Positions 32,965 through 41,805 of a DNA stretch of 64,000 nt are shown here, one piece after another. The notes beneath the pieces are model-generated. The model made no database searches. It saw nothing but the letters and a program-made list of their open reading frames with translations, and had not been told where the DNA came from. The DNA is from Phycisphaerae bacterium. Its GTDB lineage: Bacteria; Planctomycetota; Phycisphaerae; UBA1845. The DNA is taken from the NCBI GenBank assembly GCA_029260215.1, contig JAJDDQ010000030.1:1-64000 (forward strand). Reading direction: 5' to 3'. The translations under genes and the position numbers were made by a program. How positions within the stretch are numbered: the first letter of the stretch is position 1; every line of letters begins with the position of its first letter.

Positions 32965-35736
32965 ATGCATACTTCGCTATTCAGAGCTGTTTTCGAGAAG
33001 GCGATTCGATTTCGTGGTCCCCTCCTTGCAATGGAGGGGCTTTTTTGGGGGGGCTGGCGATCGGAGAACCCCCCTCGGTCCCCCCTTTGCAAGGGGGGAA
33101 AGAAGTCAGACGAGCTTTGCGAGGGGGGAAGGGATTCGGGCGTGCTTTGCGAGGGGGGAAGGGATTCGGGCGTGCTTTGCAGGATCGGCAGTGGAACACC
33201 CACGAATGCATTGCGAACATTGTGGCTGGGCGGGGAGTCCCCAGGCGCGTGGCGCGCGGTATCGAATTGTCGTGGTCGCTTAGCGGGTTGGGGGGTTGGC
33301 TTTGCGCTATCACTTTTCTGCACGGCGTTTGCGTTTGGGGGCGGTGCGGGATATCGCATGCCGCCCAAGGCTATCGCCGATTTGATCGACGCGCCGCCGA
33401 CGCCGATCGTCAGCCTCAGCCCGGACAAGAGCGTGATGCTCCTCATGCAGCCGCCCGCGCTGCCGTCGATTGATGAACTGGCTCAACCGGAATTGCGACT
33501 GGCGGGCATGCGCATCAACCCACGGACCAACGGTCGGAGTCGATCGCGTTACTACAACAGGCTCACGCTTAAGGCGATCGAGGGCGGCGCGGAACGTGTC
33601 ATCGGCGGGCTGCCGAGTAACCCACGGATTCAATACGTGAGCTGGTCGCCGGACGGCAAGCGCATCGCGTTTGCACTGATTACCAAGAATCGTTACGAGC
33701 TGTGGACGGCCGACATCGCGACAGCGCGGGCGCGGCGCGTCGTGGACCGTGCGCTCAACGCAGCCTACACCAGACCTTTCGAGTGGGTTTCGGACAGTGC
33801 GTCGATCGTGTGCAAGCTGGTGCCGGCCAATCGCCCACCGCCTCCGCAGGCCCCCGAGACACCAACCGGGCCGACGATACAGGAAAACATGGGAAAAGCC
33901 GCTCCCGCGCGGACTTATCAGGACTTGCTGGCCAACGCGCATGACGAGGACTTGTTCGACTACTACACGACGTCGCAAGTCGCGCGCGTCTCTCTCGACG
34001 GAGCGGTCACACACTTGGGCAAACCGGGCGTTGTACGCACAGCCACTCCGTCGCCCGATGGTCGATACATCCTCGCGGTCACCACGCACCGGCCTTACTC
34101 GTACATTGTGCCGGCGTCGCGTTTTCCCAGGCTTATCGAGGTTTGGGATGCAACCGGCAAGACTGTTCATACGGTCGCGGACCTTCCGCTCGCGGAGGAA
34201 ATACCGGTCGCGTTCGGTGCGGTTCGGATTGGGCCTCGATCGGTCGAATGGCGGGCTGACACACCTGCGACACTGGTTTGGGTAGAGGCCCAGGACGGCG
34301 GCGATCCGAACACGAAGGCCGACGTCCGTGACAGGATGCTGACACTCCGCGCCCCGTTCGACGCTACGCCGCGCACGTTGATCGAGCTGGGCCAGCGATT
34401 TGAAGGCTACATCTGGGGCGATGATTCGCTGGCAATTGTGTCGGAATGGTGGTGGAAGACGCGGAACCAGCGCGTGTGGCGTATCAAGCCCGGCGATGCG
34501 TCTTCTTCGCCCGAATTGCTTTTCGATTATTCGTGGGAGGATCGCTACAACGACCCCGGCTCGCCCATGACGCGGCGGACGGAGCGCGGCACGCACGTGC
34601 TTCTGTCTGACGGCGGAAAACTCTTCTACCGCGGGCGCGGAGCGTCACCGGAGGGTGATCGCCCGTTCCTTGATGCGCTTGATCTGGCCACAAAGAAATC
34701 GGAGCGATTGTGGCGATCCAAAGCTCCCTACTATGAATACGCGATCGACCTGCTGGATGTGGATGCCTTGAAGATGTTGTCTTGGCGGGAATCGCCGACG
34801 GAGTCGCCGAATTATTTCATCCGCGACGTGAAGCGCGATCGGCTGACGAAGGTCACGGAATTTCCCCATCCATCGCCAGTGATGGCCGACGTTCAAAAGG
34901 AACTCATTCGTTACGAGCGTGCGGACGGTGTGAAACTGACCGGGACGCTCTATCTGCCGCCGGGTTATGATGCCGAGCGCGACGGGCCGCTGCCGATGCT
35001 GATGTGGGCGTATCCGCAGGAATTCAAGAGTGCCGACGCTGCCGGGCAGGTGACTGATTCGCCGTACCGTTTCATTCGCGTAAGCACGCATTCGCCGTTG
35101 TTGTGGCTTGTGCATGGGTACGCGGTTCTGGACGATCCGAGCTTGCCCATCGTCGGTGAAGGCGATGAGGAGCCGAATGACACATACGTTCCGCAACTGG
35201 TGGCCGGTGCGAAGGCGGCGGTGGAGGAAGTCGTGCGACGCGGTGTGGCCGATCGCGATCGCATCGCCATCGGCGGACATTCCTACGGTGCGTTCATGTC
35301 AGCCAACCTGCTCGCATGGTCGGACCTTTTTCGGGCGGGCATCGCTCGGAGCGGGGCCTACAACCGCACACTCACACCGTTCGGATTCCAGGCGGAAGAA
35401 CGCACGTTTTGGGAAGCGCCGGAAATCTATTTCGGCATGTCGCCCTTCATGCACGCGGAATTGATCGATGAACCGCTCCTGCTCATCCATGGCCAAGCGG
35501 ACAACAATTCGGGCACGTTTCCGATGCAGAGCGAGCGATTCTACCACGCGCTCAAGGGGTTGGGGGCCAAGGTGCGTTTGGTGATGCTGCCGCATGAAAG
35601 CCACGGCTATCGCGCGCGGGAATCGGTGATGCACATGGCGTGGGAAATGACGGAATGGCTCGATCGGAATGTCAAGAACGCCCCGACGCGCGAGCCGGTC
35701 ATGGGCGAAAGCAAGAGCGTCAAGAGTACGGGTTAG
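32965..35736 (+). CDS. S9-family serine peptidase (glutamyl endopeptidase-like), exported, with repeat-interrupted N terminus
   Basis: 923 residues if started at the ATG at 32965, which has a good GAGGGAGA site. The first 110 residues are odd: they translate an inverted copy of the C/G-rich palindrome and three 10-residue tandem repeats (CEGGRDSGVL-type), before a signal-peptide-like helix (VGFALSLFCTAFAFGGG) near 110-127. The mature enzyme begins about GYRMPPKAI and has propeller repeats (VSWSPDGKRIAFAL), then an alpha/beta hydrolase domain with the triad Ser773 (GHSYGAF), Asp846 (GQADNNSG) and His880 (HESHGY). It resembles the chloroplast glutamyl endopeptidase type of S9. An in-frame TTG after the repeat could be an alternative start. 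Confidence 0.85.
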   Translation: MHTSLFRAVFEKAIRFRGPLLAMEGLFWGGWRSENPPRSPLCKGGKKSDELCEGGRDSGVLCEGGRDSGVLCRIGSGTPTNALRTLWLGGESPGAWRAVSNCRGRLAGWGVGFALSLFCTAFAFGGGAGYRMPPKAIADLIDAPPTPIVSLSPDKSVMLLMQPPALPSIDELAQPELRLAGMRINPRTNGRSRSRYYNRLTLKAIEGGAERVIGGLPSNPRIQYVSWSPDGKRIAFALITKNRYELWTADIATARARRVVDRALNAAYTRPFEWVSDSASIVCKLVPANRPPPPQAPETPTGPTIQENMGKAAPARTYQDLLANAHDEDLFDYYTTSQVARVSLDGAVTHLGKPGVVRTATPSPDGRYILAVTTHRPYSYIVPASRFPRLIEVWDATGKTVHTVADLPLAEEIPVAFGAVRIGPRSVEWRADTPATLVWVEAQDGGDPNTKADVRDRMLTLRAPFDATPRTLIELGQRFEGYIWGDDSLAIVSEWWWKTRNQRVWRIKPGDASSSPELLFDYSWEDRYNDPGSPMTRRTERGTHVLLSDGGKLFYRGRGASPEGDRPFLDALDLATKKSERLWRSKAPYYEYAIDLLDVDALKMLSWRESPTESPNYFIRDVKRDRLTKVTEFPHPSPVMADVQKELIRYERADGVKLTGTLYLPPGYDAERDGPLPMLMWAYPQEFKSADAAGQVTDSPYRFIRVSTHSPLLWLVHGYAVLDDPSLPIVGEGDEEPNDTYVPQLVAGAKAAVEEVVRRGVADRDRIAIGGHSYGAFMSANLLAWSDLFRAGIARSGAYNRTLTPFGFQAEERTFWEAPEIYFGMSPFMHAELIDEPLLLIHGQADNNSGTFPMQSERFYHALKGLGAKVRLVMLPHESHGYRARESVMHMAWEMTEWLDRNVKNAPTREPVMGESKSVKSTG
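33016..33102 (-). repeat. Bipartite C/G-rich double-hairpin repeat, copy C (inverted, inside a coding frame)
   Basis: CCCCTCCTTGCAATGGAGGGG (hairpin at 33019-33039) and CCCCCCTTTGCAAGGGGGG (hairpin at 33080-33098) in reverse order and orientation relative to copies A and B. It lies within the 5' part of the S9 peptidase frame and is translated in frame if the ATG at 32965 is used. Confidence 0.75.
33091..33180 (+). repeat. Three tandem 30-bp units
   Basis: Two identical 30-bp units (33121-33150 and 33151-33180, GAGGGGGGAAGGGATTCGGG + 10 bases) follow a diverged first unit (33091-33120) that contains one arm of palindrome copy C. The unit equals ten codons, so the frame is kept and gives repeated CEGGRDSGVL. 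Confidence 0.85.
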
Positions 35737-35782
35737 ACGCAACCGTTGCCGACTGTGGTGGCGCGGTTGTTGGCGTACGGCC

Positions 35783-37366
35783 TCACGCGTGTTGGCGGTT
35801 GTCCGTTCGGTGGGCGAGCAATGTTCCCATGACGAGCATGAGGAGAATCGCCACGATCAAGCCCCACTCCGAAACCGCCGGCACGCTGTTATTCGGTCCT
35901 TTGCCTGCGCGGAAATCGGCGCACAGGAGCAGATGATCTGACGCGGTTGAATCGGCGGCACTTAGACTGTACGTGGTCAGGCTGGCGGGCGACATGTTCG
36001 GCGTGTACACCGCGAAGTGGTTGGCCACCGACAGCAGCGAATCGCTGTAGACGATGTAATCCAGATGCCCAGGCCAAAAGCTCGACGAATCGCTTCGCCA
36101 CGTGTAGCCCATCCGCCATTCCGTCTGGCGAAAGATTATGTTGGTCAGCGACGTTCCATCGGGGTCGGGCGAGAAATCGGGGCCGTATTGCGCTTCGTCC
36201 ACGATGTCTCCGGTGAGAATCGACGTGACCTGCTGCGACAGGCCGACGAAATTCGTGTCGCCGGTAAAGACGATTGGTGTGTTGGCGGGCAATTCGACAT
36301 CGCCCGGTTCGCGCGAGGTGCGGATGAATTGCAGGATACGATCCACTTCGCGCTGGCGTCCGGCATTGTTACCGCAACACGGCAGGTGGACGCTGAACAC
36401 GAGAATGTCGTGATCGAGGGATTGACTCGTTCCGATCAGGGCGGCCATGTTTCCGTCGATGGGCCACCAGTCAAGAATCGGCACGCGACTGATGACGGAG
36501 GTGTCCGACGATGGCGAACCTGCACCCGTCCACGTTTGCCCAGGCTTCGGATCGACCCACTGCTCGACGAAGGTGATGATTTCCGCGATGGAGTGGTTGT
36601 AGATTTCCTGGAATGCGATCACATCGGGATCGACGGCCTGAAGCTGCCGCCCAAATCTCGCGCCCGATCCCGGATTCCACGGGCTGTCATTCAGCACGTT
36701 CCATGTCACGATGCGGAAGTCCGCCGGCGTATCTCGCTCAAACGGAATGATGTCGATCGGCGGCAAGCCGTTGATTTCCGGCATATATGTGAACGTTGCG
36801 CCCGCTTCGGGCAGCGCGTCGCCGGTCGCCCCGTCGCGGAGCAGTAGGCCGAACGGTGTCGGGCCGAACAAGGTGCGCACGCCGTCCGGAGAGGCAGACC
36901 GGCTGATTGCGATTTCGAACGAACTGGAATCGATCGTCGGGCCGGCGCGGAATCTGATATCACTTTGTGTCACGGGAAACTGGTTTCCACCGGAATAATA
37001 GGTGCCCTGCCGCTGGCCAAAATGCCATTCCAACTCGACACCATACACACCCATCTGCATGCCCGTGCCAACGTCGTCGTCCGTATCCAGATACAGGACA
37101 AGATTGTTGTTTTCCGACAAGTCGAACCCGGCTGCGGCTTCGATGCGAATGAAGACGAACGTGTCGTCGTCCGCGACCGAAACTCGCAACAAATCCAGGC
37201 CGCCGCTCGGAGCGTCACCGAAAGCGTCCGCATGAACAGCCGTCACGTCCGACCAATCCTCAAACACGCCGTCTATTTGGATGGGTCTTTGCGATGCGCA
37301 CACGTTTGCTACCCACAGGACTGTGCAGCATGTTCCAATCGCGGCGATTCGACTTCCACTTTTCAT
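35783..37366 (-). CDS. Secreted endonuclease/exonuclease/phosphatase-family protein with IPTL-CTERM-like tail
   Basis: 527 residues. A signal peptide (IAAIGTCCTVLWVANVCA) precedes a domain of about 180 residues resembling CBM9/DOMON sugar-binding modules (IQIDGVFEDWSDVTAV, FIRIEAAAGFDLSE). The EEP domain (about 215-485) shows RIVTWNVLND, DVIAFQEIYN, VFSVHLPCCG, IVFTGDTNF (Asp-x-Asn of the active site), HLDYIVYSD and the late Asp-His in ASDHLLL. The C terminus VPAVSEWGLIVAILL then a helix and basic residues matches the IPTL/VPxxSxWG sorting-tag class. Probably an extracellular phosphodiesterase or nuclease held at the surface. Whether it cuts DNA, sugar phosphates or lipids is unknown. Confidence 0.8.
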   Translation of the reverse strand: MKSGSRIAAIGTCCTVLWVANVCASQRPIQIDGVFEDWSDVTAVHADAFGDAPSGGLDLLRVSVADDDTFVFIRIEAAAGFDLSENNNLVLYLDTDDDVGTGMQMGVYGVELEWHFGQRQGTYYSGGNQFPVTQSDIRFRAGPTIDSSSFEIAISRSASPDGVRTLFGPTPFGLLLRDGATGDALPEAGATFTYMPEINGLPPIDIIPFERDTPADFRIVTWNVLNDSPWNPGSGARFGRQLQAVDPDVIAFQEIYNHSIAEIITFVEQWVDPKPGQTWTGAGSPSSDTSVISRVPILDWWPIDGNMAALIGTSQSLDHDILVFSVHLPCCGNNAGRQREVDRILQFIRTSREPGDVELPANTPIVFTGDTNFVGLSQQVTSILTGDIVDEAQYGPDFSPDPDGTSLTNIIFRQTEWRMGYTWRSDSSSFWPGHLDYIVYSDSLLSVANHFAVYTPNMSPASLTTYSLSAADSTASDHLLLCADFRAGKGPNNSVPAVSEWGLIVAILLMLVMGTLLAHRTDNRQHA

Positions 37367-37413
37367 AGAGACATCTCAAATTGCGCGACGCAAAAGGCCG
37401 GCACCTATTCGAT

Positions 37414-37905
37414 CTACAAGACTGACAACACGAACAGTTGAAACCACCCGAGGGCGACAAGCAGCGAATCCATCGCCAGCCATTGAACGAGCTTGCGACG
37501 CCGATGCTCCGCGATGTTCAGGTAGTTGGGCGACAGACGCCGCCTCATGCAAAAAGCAACCACGACGGCGAACCAAACCGTGGCGGCCAGTTGATAAACC
37601 GCCAGCAGTGTTTCCAGCATCACACCGGCGGCCAGTGACGAAGACACCAGCCCGATGGTCAGCAGTCGGATGGCCATGCTCACGACCAGCAGCAGCGTGA
37701 TACACCACAGATCGAGCAGGGTTCGGTCGGTCCAGCGGTTGACGTCGCTCACAACGCGCCCGGGCCAAAAAACCTCGCCGCACTCCGGGCATGACGTGCC
37801 CGGCGGCAACCCGCGCTGATCGTACCCGCACTTCGGGCACAACCCTGTCGGCCGGGGTTGAAGTCGCGATGCTTCGCCGATCGAACTGTTCGCAGTCACA
37901 CCCAT
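37414..37905 (-). CDS. Zinc-ribbon membrane protein
   Basis: 163 residues from the ATG at 37905. A zinc ribbon at about residues 23-44 (CPKCGYDQRGLPPGTSCPEC), a form very common in Planctomycetes, is followed by about four hydrophobic segments (ITLLLVVSMAIRLLTIGLVS, LETLLAVYQLAATVWFAVV, LLVALGWFQLFVLSVL). There is no signal peptide, so the ribbon is presumably cytoplasmic. It lies between the EEP gene and the TlpA-like gene on the same strand. Function unknown. Confidence 0.75.
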   Translation of the reverse strand: MGVTANSSIGEASRLQPRPTGLCPKCGYDQRGLPPGTSCPECGEVFWPGRVVSDVNRWTDRTLLDLWCITLLLVVSMAIRLLTIGLVSSSLAAGVMLETLLAVYQLAATVWFAVVVAFCMRRRLSPNYLNIAEHRRRKLVQWLAMDSLLVALGWFQLFVLSVL

Positions 37906-37966
37906 GTTCTCGCCCGAAAACCCAGCGACACGCGAAAAGGAATCGCACCGGGAATCGTTCCGCCGA

Positions 37967-39817
37967 TCACTTTGACTTCAAGAACCGCGATATCTGCGTC
38001 TCAATCGCCGGTCCGCGAATCGTGGTGGAGAGGATCTTCCCGTCCGGGCCTACCAGGAATTTCGTGGGCAGGCCTACAACACCGCAAGCGTCACCCGCGC
38101 CACGGGCACCGTTCTTGCTGCCGTGAATCTGAGGCCACTTCATCTTGTGCTTGGCGATCAATCGCCGGACGCTCTTCAAACTGCCGTCGTCGTCCAGACT
38201 GACGTTGATCATAACGAAATCGTCGCGCGATCCGAAGGCTTCATGCACTTTGACCAACTCGGGCAGTTCCACGACGCAAGGCCCGCACCACGACGCCCAG
38301 AAGTCGATGAGGAACGTTTTGCCTTTCAAATCGGTCGTCTTGATCTTCACACCGTCGAGCGTGGTCAGTTCCAGTTCGGGAAAATCCGCACCGTCGGCCA
38401 ATCGCGTGCGCGACTTCCGCTCGGGTGCAGCGGGCAACTCGAATCGATGATCGGAGCAACCGGGCGTGACCGTTTGATCCTCCAGCGTTTCGCCGGCACG
38501 CCCCTGAATCGTCACCGAGAATTCGTCGGTGGGAATCGTGTCGAATTCAAAACGCCCGTCGTCACCGGTCATGGCCTGTATGCCAAGCGTCTGCCCGCCC
38601 CGCCAATGCGACGCGAAAACATAGGCACCGGATACCGGCTTGCCATCGTGGTCCACGACCGTTCCCGACGCACTCAGCGACTCCGGCATGACGATATCCA
38701 CCGTCACGACTTCACTCGGCTGAACGACAATCTCGACGAGTTCCGGCGCGTGACCGCGAAGATATGTCGTCACGCGCGTCTCGCCGGGGGGCACGCCCGT
38801 AACAGTGTATCGCCCCTCAAAATCGGTCCACGCCCGCGCAACGGATGGTGCCAAGCTCGTCCCCACAGCCACACGAACACCGCGAAGCGGATCGCCGGAC
38901 TCCTTGTCGGTAATAACCCCAGCCACCGAACCAGCCGAAAGCAGGTTCACCGAATACACACACTCCGCTTCGTCGGTCGGCAGCAGCCATTCATGGGGAG
39001 CGCCATCGTCGGATACGTAGTCGTTGTGCCGCACGCCGACGCGCAGCTCGACCAGCGATCGTGGCAGACCGCGCAGGCGAGCGTCGCCCGATGCGTCGCT
39101 TTCGGCGAACCATCGCTCGCGGGTCTCGGGGTCTGCACACGTCACACTCGCCCCCTCGATCACGTTCCCACGCCAATCCTTAACCACGACGCGGCAGTCG
39201 CGCTCCGGAGAGAGCGTCAACGCCAACTCACCGGCTCCCTCGACCGTGGCTATCTCTGAAACGGATCGGCCAAAGCCTTCGAGGTCCACAACGATCGTCC
39301 CCGGACCGGGCAGGACTTGCGACACGGTGAATTTTCCATCCTCACCGGTGAACGCGTCCCAACTGCGACCGGCGGAATTCAAGCGCACGCGCGCACCGGC
39401 GATCGGTTTGCGATCGTCGGCAAGAACCTGTCCTGTTAATTCCAGCGCCCCCGGCAGAACCAAATCGACGAACGGCGGCAATTCCCCACGGACGATTTCG
39501 ATATCGCGCGTGGTGTCTTCGTACGCTTTTTTGGTAAACCGCACGACGTATCGCCCGGCGACGGGATTTTCCGTGAAAATCTTGAAATCGCCCAACCCGT
39601 TGGTCGCAGCCTCAGCGAGCGGTTGATCCTCACCCGCCGCACCCTCGGGCCAAAGCGTCACAGCTACCCCCGCCGACCCCGAACCGAGGTGATCGTAGAC
39701 CTGCCCCTCGACCGCGAGCGTCTTCCCGGTCTCATCCGGCGGCTCCGCGAAACCGGCCACGGGCAGACAGAAAACGACAACGACGATCAGAATGACCGAT
39801 TCCATCACCCCCAACAT
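37967..39817 (-). CDS. Exported carboxypeptidase-regulatory-like repeat protein with C-terminal TlpA-type thioredoxin domain
   Basis: About 616 residues from the ATG at 39817; an ATG at 39913 is in frame but gives a long Arg-rich leader. The signal segment is VILIVVVVFCLPVAGFA. Four or five carboxypeptidase-D regulatory-like beta-sandwiches follow (VEGQVYDHLGSGSAGVAVTL, LTGQVLADDRKPIAGARVRL, VAGVITDKESGDPLRGVRV, ASGTVVDHDGKPVSGAYVF). The last about 140 residues are a TlpA/ResA thioredoxin fold with the redox site FWASWCGPCVVELPEL and the cis-Pro loop GVVGLPTKFLV. Such proteins reduce or oxidise thiols outside the cytoplasm; the partner is unknown. Confidence 0.85.
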   Translation of the reverse strand: MLGVMESVILIVVVVFCLPVAGFAEPPDETGKTLAVEGQVYDHLGSGSAGVAVTLWPEGAAGEDQPLAEAATNGLGDFKIFTENPVAGRYVVRFTKKAYEDTTRDIEIVRGELPPFVDLVLPGALELTGQVLADDRKPIAGARVRLNSAGRSWDAFTGEDGKFTVSQVLPGPGTIVVDLEGFGRSVSEIATVEGAGELALTLSPERDCRVVVKDWRGNVIEGASVTCADPETRERWFAESDASGDARLRGLPRSLVELRVGVRHNDYVSDDGAPHEWLLPTDEAECVYSVNLLSAGSVAGVITDKESGDPLRGVRVAVGTSLAPSVARAWTDFEGRYTVTGVPPGETRVTTYLRGHAPELVEIVVQPSEVVTVDIVMPESLSASGTVVDHDGKPVSGAYVFASHWRGGQTLGIQAMTGDDGRFEFDTIPTDEFSVTIQGRAGETLEDQTVTPGCSDHRFELPAAPERKSRTRLADGADFPELELTTLDGVKIKTTDLKGKTFLIDFWASWCGPCVVELPELVKVHEAFGSRDDFVMINVSLDDDGSLKSVRRLIAKHKMKWPQIHGSKNGARGAGDACGVVGLPTKFLVGPDGKILSTTIRGPAIETQISRFLKSK

Positions 39818-40008
39818 ACGAAAATCGACACTTGGCCTCGTCTTTTGTCGCCGGTAATTGCGAAGATGACGAACATTGCGGCGACATCGACGATAGAATA
39901 CGTAAGTGTTCATGGTCCGGGACCGTGGATGGGTATTAGGATAAACGCAACGGGTCACGGGTAGATCTCCAGCCCACAAGACTATCCACCTTAGCGAAAG
40001 GTGCGCAA

Positions 40009-41805
40009 ATGACCAAACTTGAACGCACTGTGGCCGCCGCCCGCCGCAGATTGACGCTCAATCAATGGCTGACCCACGTGACGGCTGCCCTGCTGATTGC
40101 AGCCGGTGCGTTCGCCGTCTGCGTCATGGTCGTACGATTCTACGACGTCAGCGCTCCGCTCGGGGTGCTCGGTGCAGCAGCCGGGTTGGCTGGCGTGATC
40201 GTCGCCACCATTTGGACGTTCGCGACGCGCGTCGACGAACCTTCCGCCGCAGCCGCGCTCGATGAAGCGGCTGGCCTGCGCGAGCGACTCAGCAGCGGGC
40301 TTTACTGCCAGGAGGGAAGCGATCCGTTCGAGCAGGCGGTCACGCGTGACGCGGAGTCCGCCGCCGGTTCCCTGACCCCGACAAAGCACTTACCGCTACG
40401 TTGGCCTCCGCGTCTGGCGGGCATGGCCGTCGCCTTAGCGGTCTGCGCTGCGACGTTTCTTATTCCCACAGGCCTCCTGCTCGGCGACAAAAACGTGAGT
40501 GACGACGACATCGTTGAGGCAGAACGCACGGCAGCCGTCATTAAGAAACAAACGGAATCCATCCAGCGGTACGCCAAAACAAACGCCGAATTGCAAAAAT
40601 TGGCTGAGGACCTCGACAAGCTCGGAGACGCCCCGGAAGGCCGGTTGAAGACACCGGCCGACCTGCGCCAGCGTGCCCTCAAGCACCTCGACAAGATGGA
40701 GGACGTGCTCAAGCAACAGCGCGGCGACGACAAATTCGAGCGCGCGCGGGAATTCAAGAAGATGCTCCGCAGCCTGAAACCGCCCAAAACTCCGGACAGC
40801 GAGATTTCCAAGCTGGCGAAGTCGCTGCGCGACGGTGACTTCAAGGCAGCGCAATCGCAGATTCAAAAGCTTCAGGAAAAGCTCAAGGAACTCGACAAAA
40901 CGCAGGACGCGGACAAGGCGCTGGCCCTCCAAAAACAACTCGATGCACTGGCGAAAAATCTCGAAGCGCTGGCAGACAACAAGAAGCTCAAGGAACAACT
41001 CCAGCAGGCCGGCATCAAAAAGGAAGACCTCGAGCGCATGCTCAAGAATCTGACCAAGGAAGACATCGAGAAGATCAAGAAGCAGTTGCAGAAGCAGGGG
41101 TTAAGCCAGAAAAAGATCGACGAGATGGCCAAGCAGCTTCAGAAGCGGCAGGCGGCGGGCGAGATGAGCAGCAAGTTGGCTGATGCGCTTCAGCAAGCAG
41201 CGGGCGCGATGGGCGGCGGGCAGATGGGTCAGGCGTCTGAAGGCCTGCAATCGGCGGCGGACCAGATGTCCTCAATGGAAATGCTCGAGCAGGAAATGAG
41301 CCAGATCGACTCTGCCATGGCGGACATGCAGGGGGCACGCGGCTCGCTCAGCAAACCCTGTGGCCAATGCAACGGAACCGGGCAAAAGAGCGGCAGTTCC
41401 TGCTCATCGTGCAACGGCAGTGGATCGCAAAGCGGCAATCAGGGCGGCAACGGTCGCGGTGGGATGGGTAAAAATCCCGGACAAGGTCGCGGCGGCATCG
41501 CAGCCGAGGAGCAGACCGCCACCGCGTTCGTCAAGCATCGCGACAAAGTCAAAACCGGAAGCGGAGCCATCATCGGGCAGTTCCTCGTCGACGGAGAACA
41601 GTACAAAGGTGACGTGTCGCCGGCTGTCAACGAACTCGTGAAAACCGCTAATCAGGACGCCACCGACGCCATCGACCACGCCCGCATCCCGCGACGCTAT
41701 CACAAGGCTGTCAAAGAGTATTTTTCCGATCTCGAACGCGAACTAGGCCCCGCGAAACGCGCCAAGAAACCAAAGAAAGACCAAGCCAAAACCAATGACG
41801 ATTAA
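40009..41805 (+). CDS. Membrane-anchored coiled-coil protein with a CxxCxGxG pair
   Basis: 598 residues; ATG at 40009 after AAAGGTG. Two helices near residues 20-70 and one near 138-158 sit in the membrane. Residues about 165-420 are a long Lys/Gln/Glu-rich coiled coil (QKLQEKLKELDKTQ, EKIKKQLQKQGLSQKKIDEM). Then come two CxxCxGxG units (CGQCNGTG, CSSCNGSG), half a DnaJ-type zinc finger, in a Gly/Ser/Asn linker, a conserved-looking domain (about 500-575) and a Lys-rich end. The helix-pair plus coiled-coil arrangement resembles DUF4175-like proteins found near VWA genes in Planctomycetes. It overlaps the next gene by 11 bp and leads a five-gene chain. Confidence 0.75.
   Translation: MTKLERTVAAARRRLTLNQWLTHVTAALLIAAGAFAVCVMVVRFYDVSAPLGVLGAAAGLAGVIVATIWTFATRVDEPSAAAALDEAAGLRERLSSGLYCQEGSDPFEQAVTRDAESAAGSLTPTKHLPLRWPPRLAGMAVALAVCAATFLIPTGLLLGDKNVSDDDIVEAERTAAVIKKQTESIQRYAKTNAELQKLAEDLDKLGDAPEGRLKTPADLRQRALKHLDKMEDVLKQQRGDDKFERAREFKKMLRSLKPPKTPDSEISKLAKSLRDGDFKAAQSQIQKLQEKLKELDKTQDADKALALQKQLDALAKNLEALADNKKLKEQLQQAGIKKEDLERMLKNLTKEDIEKIKKQLQKQGLSQKKIDEMAKQLQKRQAAGEMSSKLADALQQAAGAMGGGQMGQASEGLQSAADQMSSMEMLEQEMSQIDSAMADMQGARGSLSKPCGQCNGTGQKSGSSCSSCNGSGSQSGNQGGNGRGGMGKNPGQGRGGIAAEEQTATAFVKHRDKVKTGSGAIIGQFLVDGEQYKGDVSPAVNELVKTANQDATDAIDHARIPRRYHKAVKEYFSDLERELGPAKRAKKPKKDQAKTNDD

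Noticed and set aside
33091-33180. CRISPR-like tandem repeat
   Set aside because: The units abut without spacers and are 30 bp direct repeats inside a coding frame; no cas gene is present.
33310-34596. A 428-codon minus-strand frame opposite the S9 peptidase
   Set aside because: It is antisense to a gene with a complete catalytic triad and is explained by high G+C at third codon positions; it shows no domain.
37376-37948. 190-codon minus-strand frame overlapping the zinc-ribbon gene
   Set aside because: The other minus-strand frame contains the intact zinc ribbon and membrane helices; this one is Arg-rich shadow.
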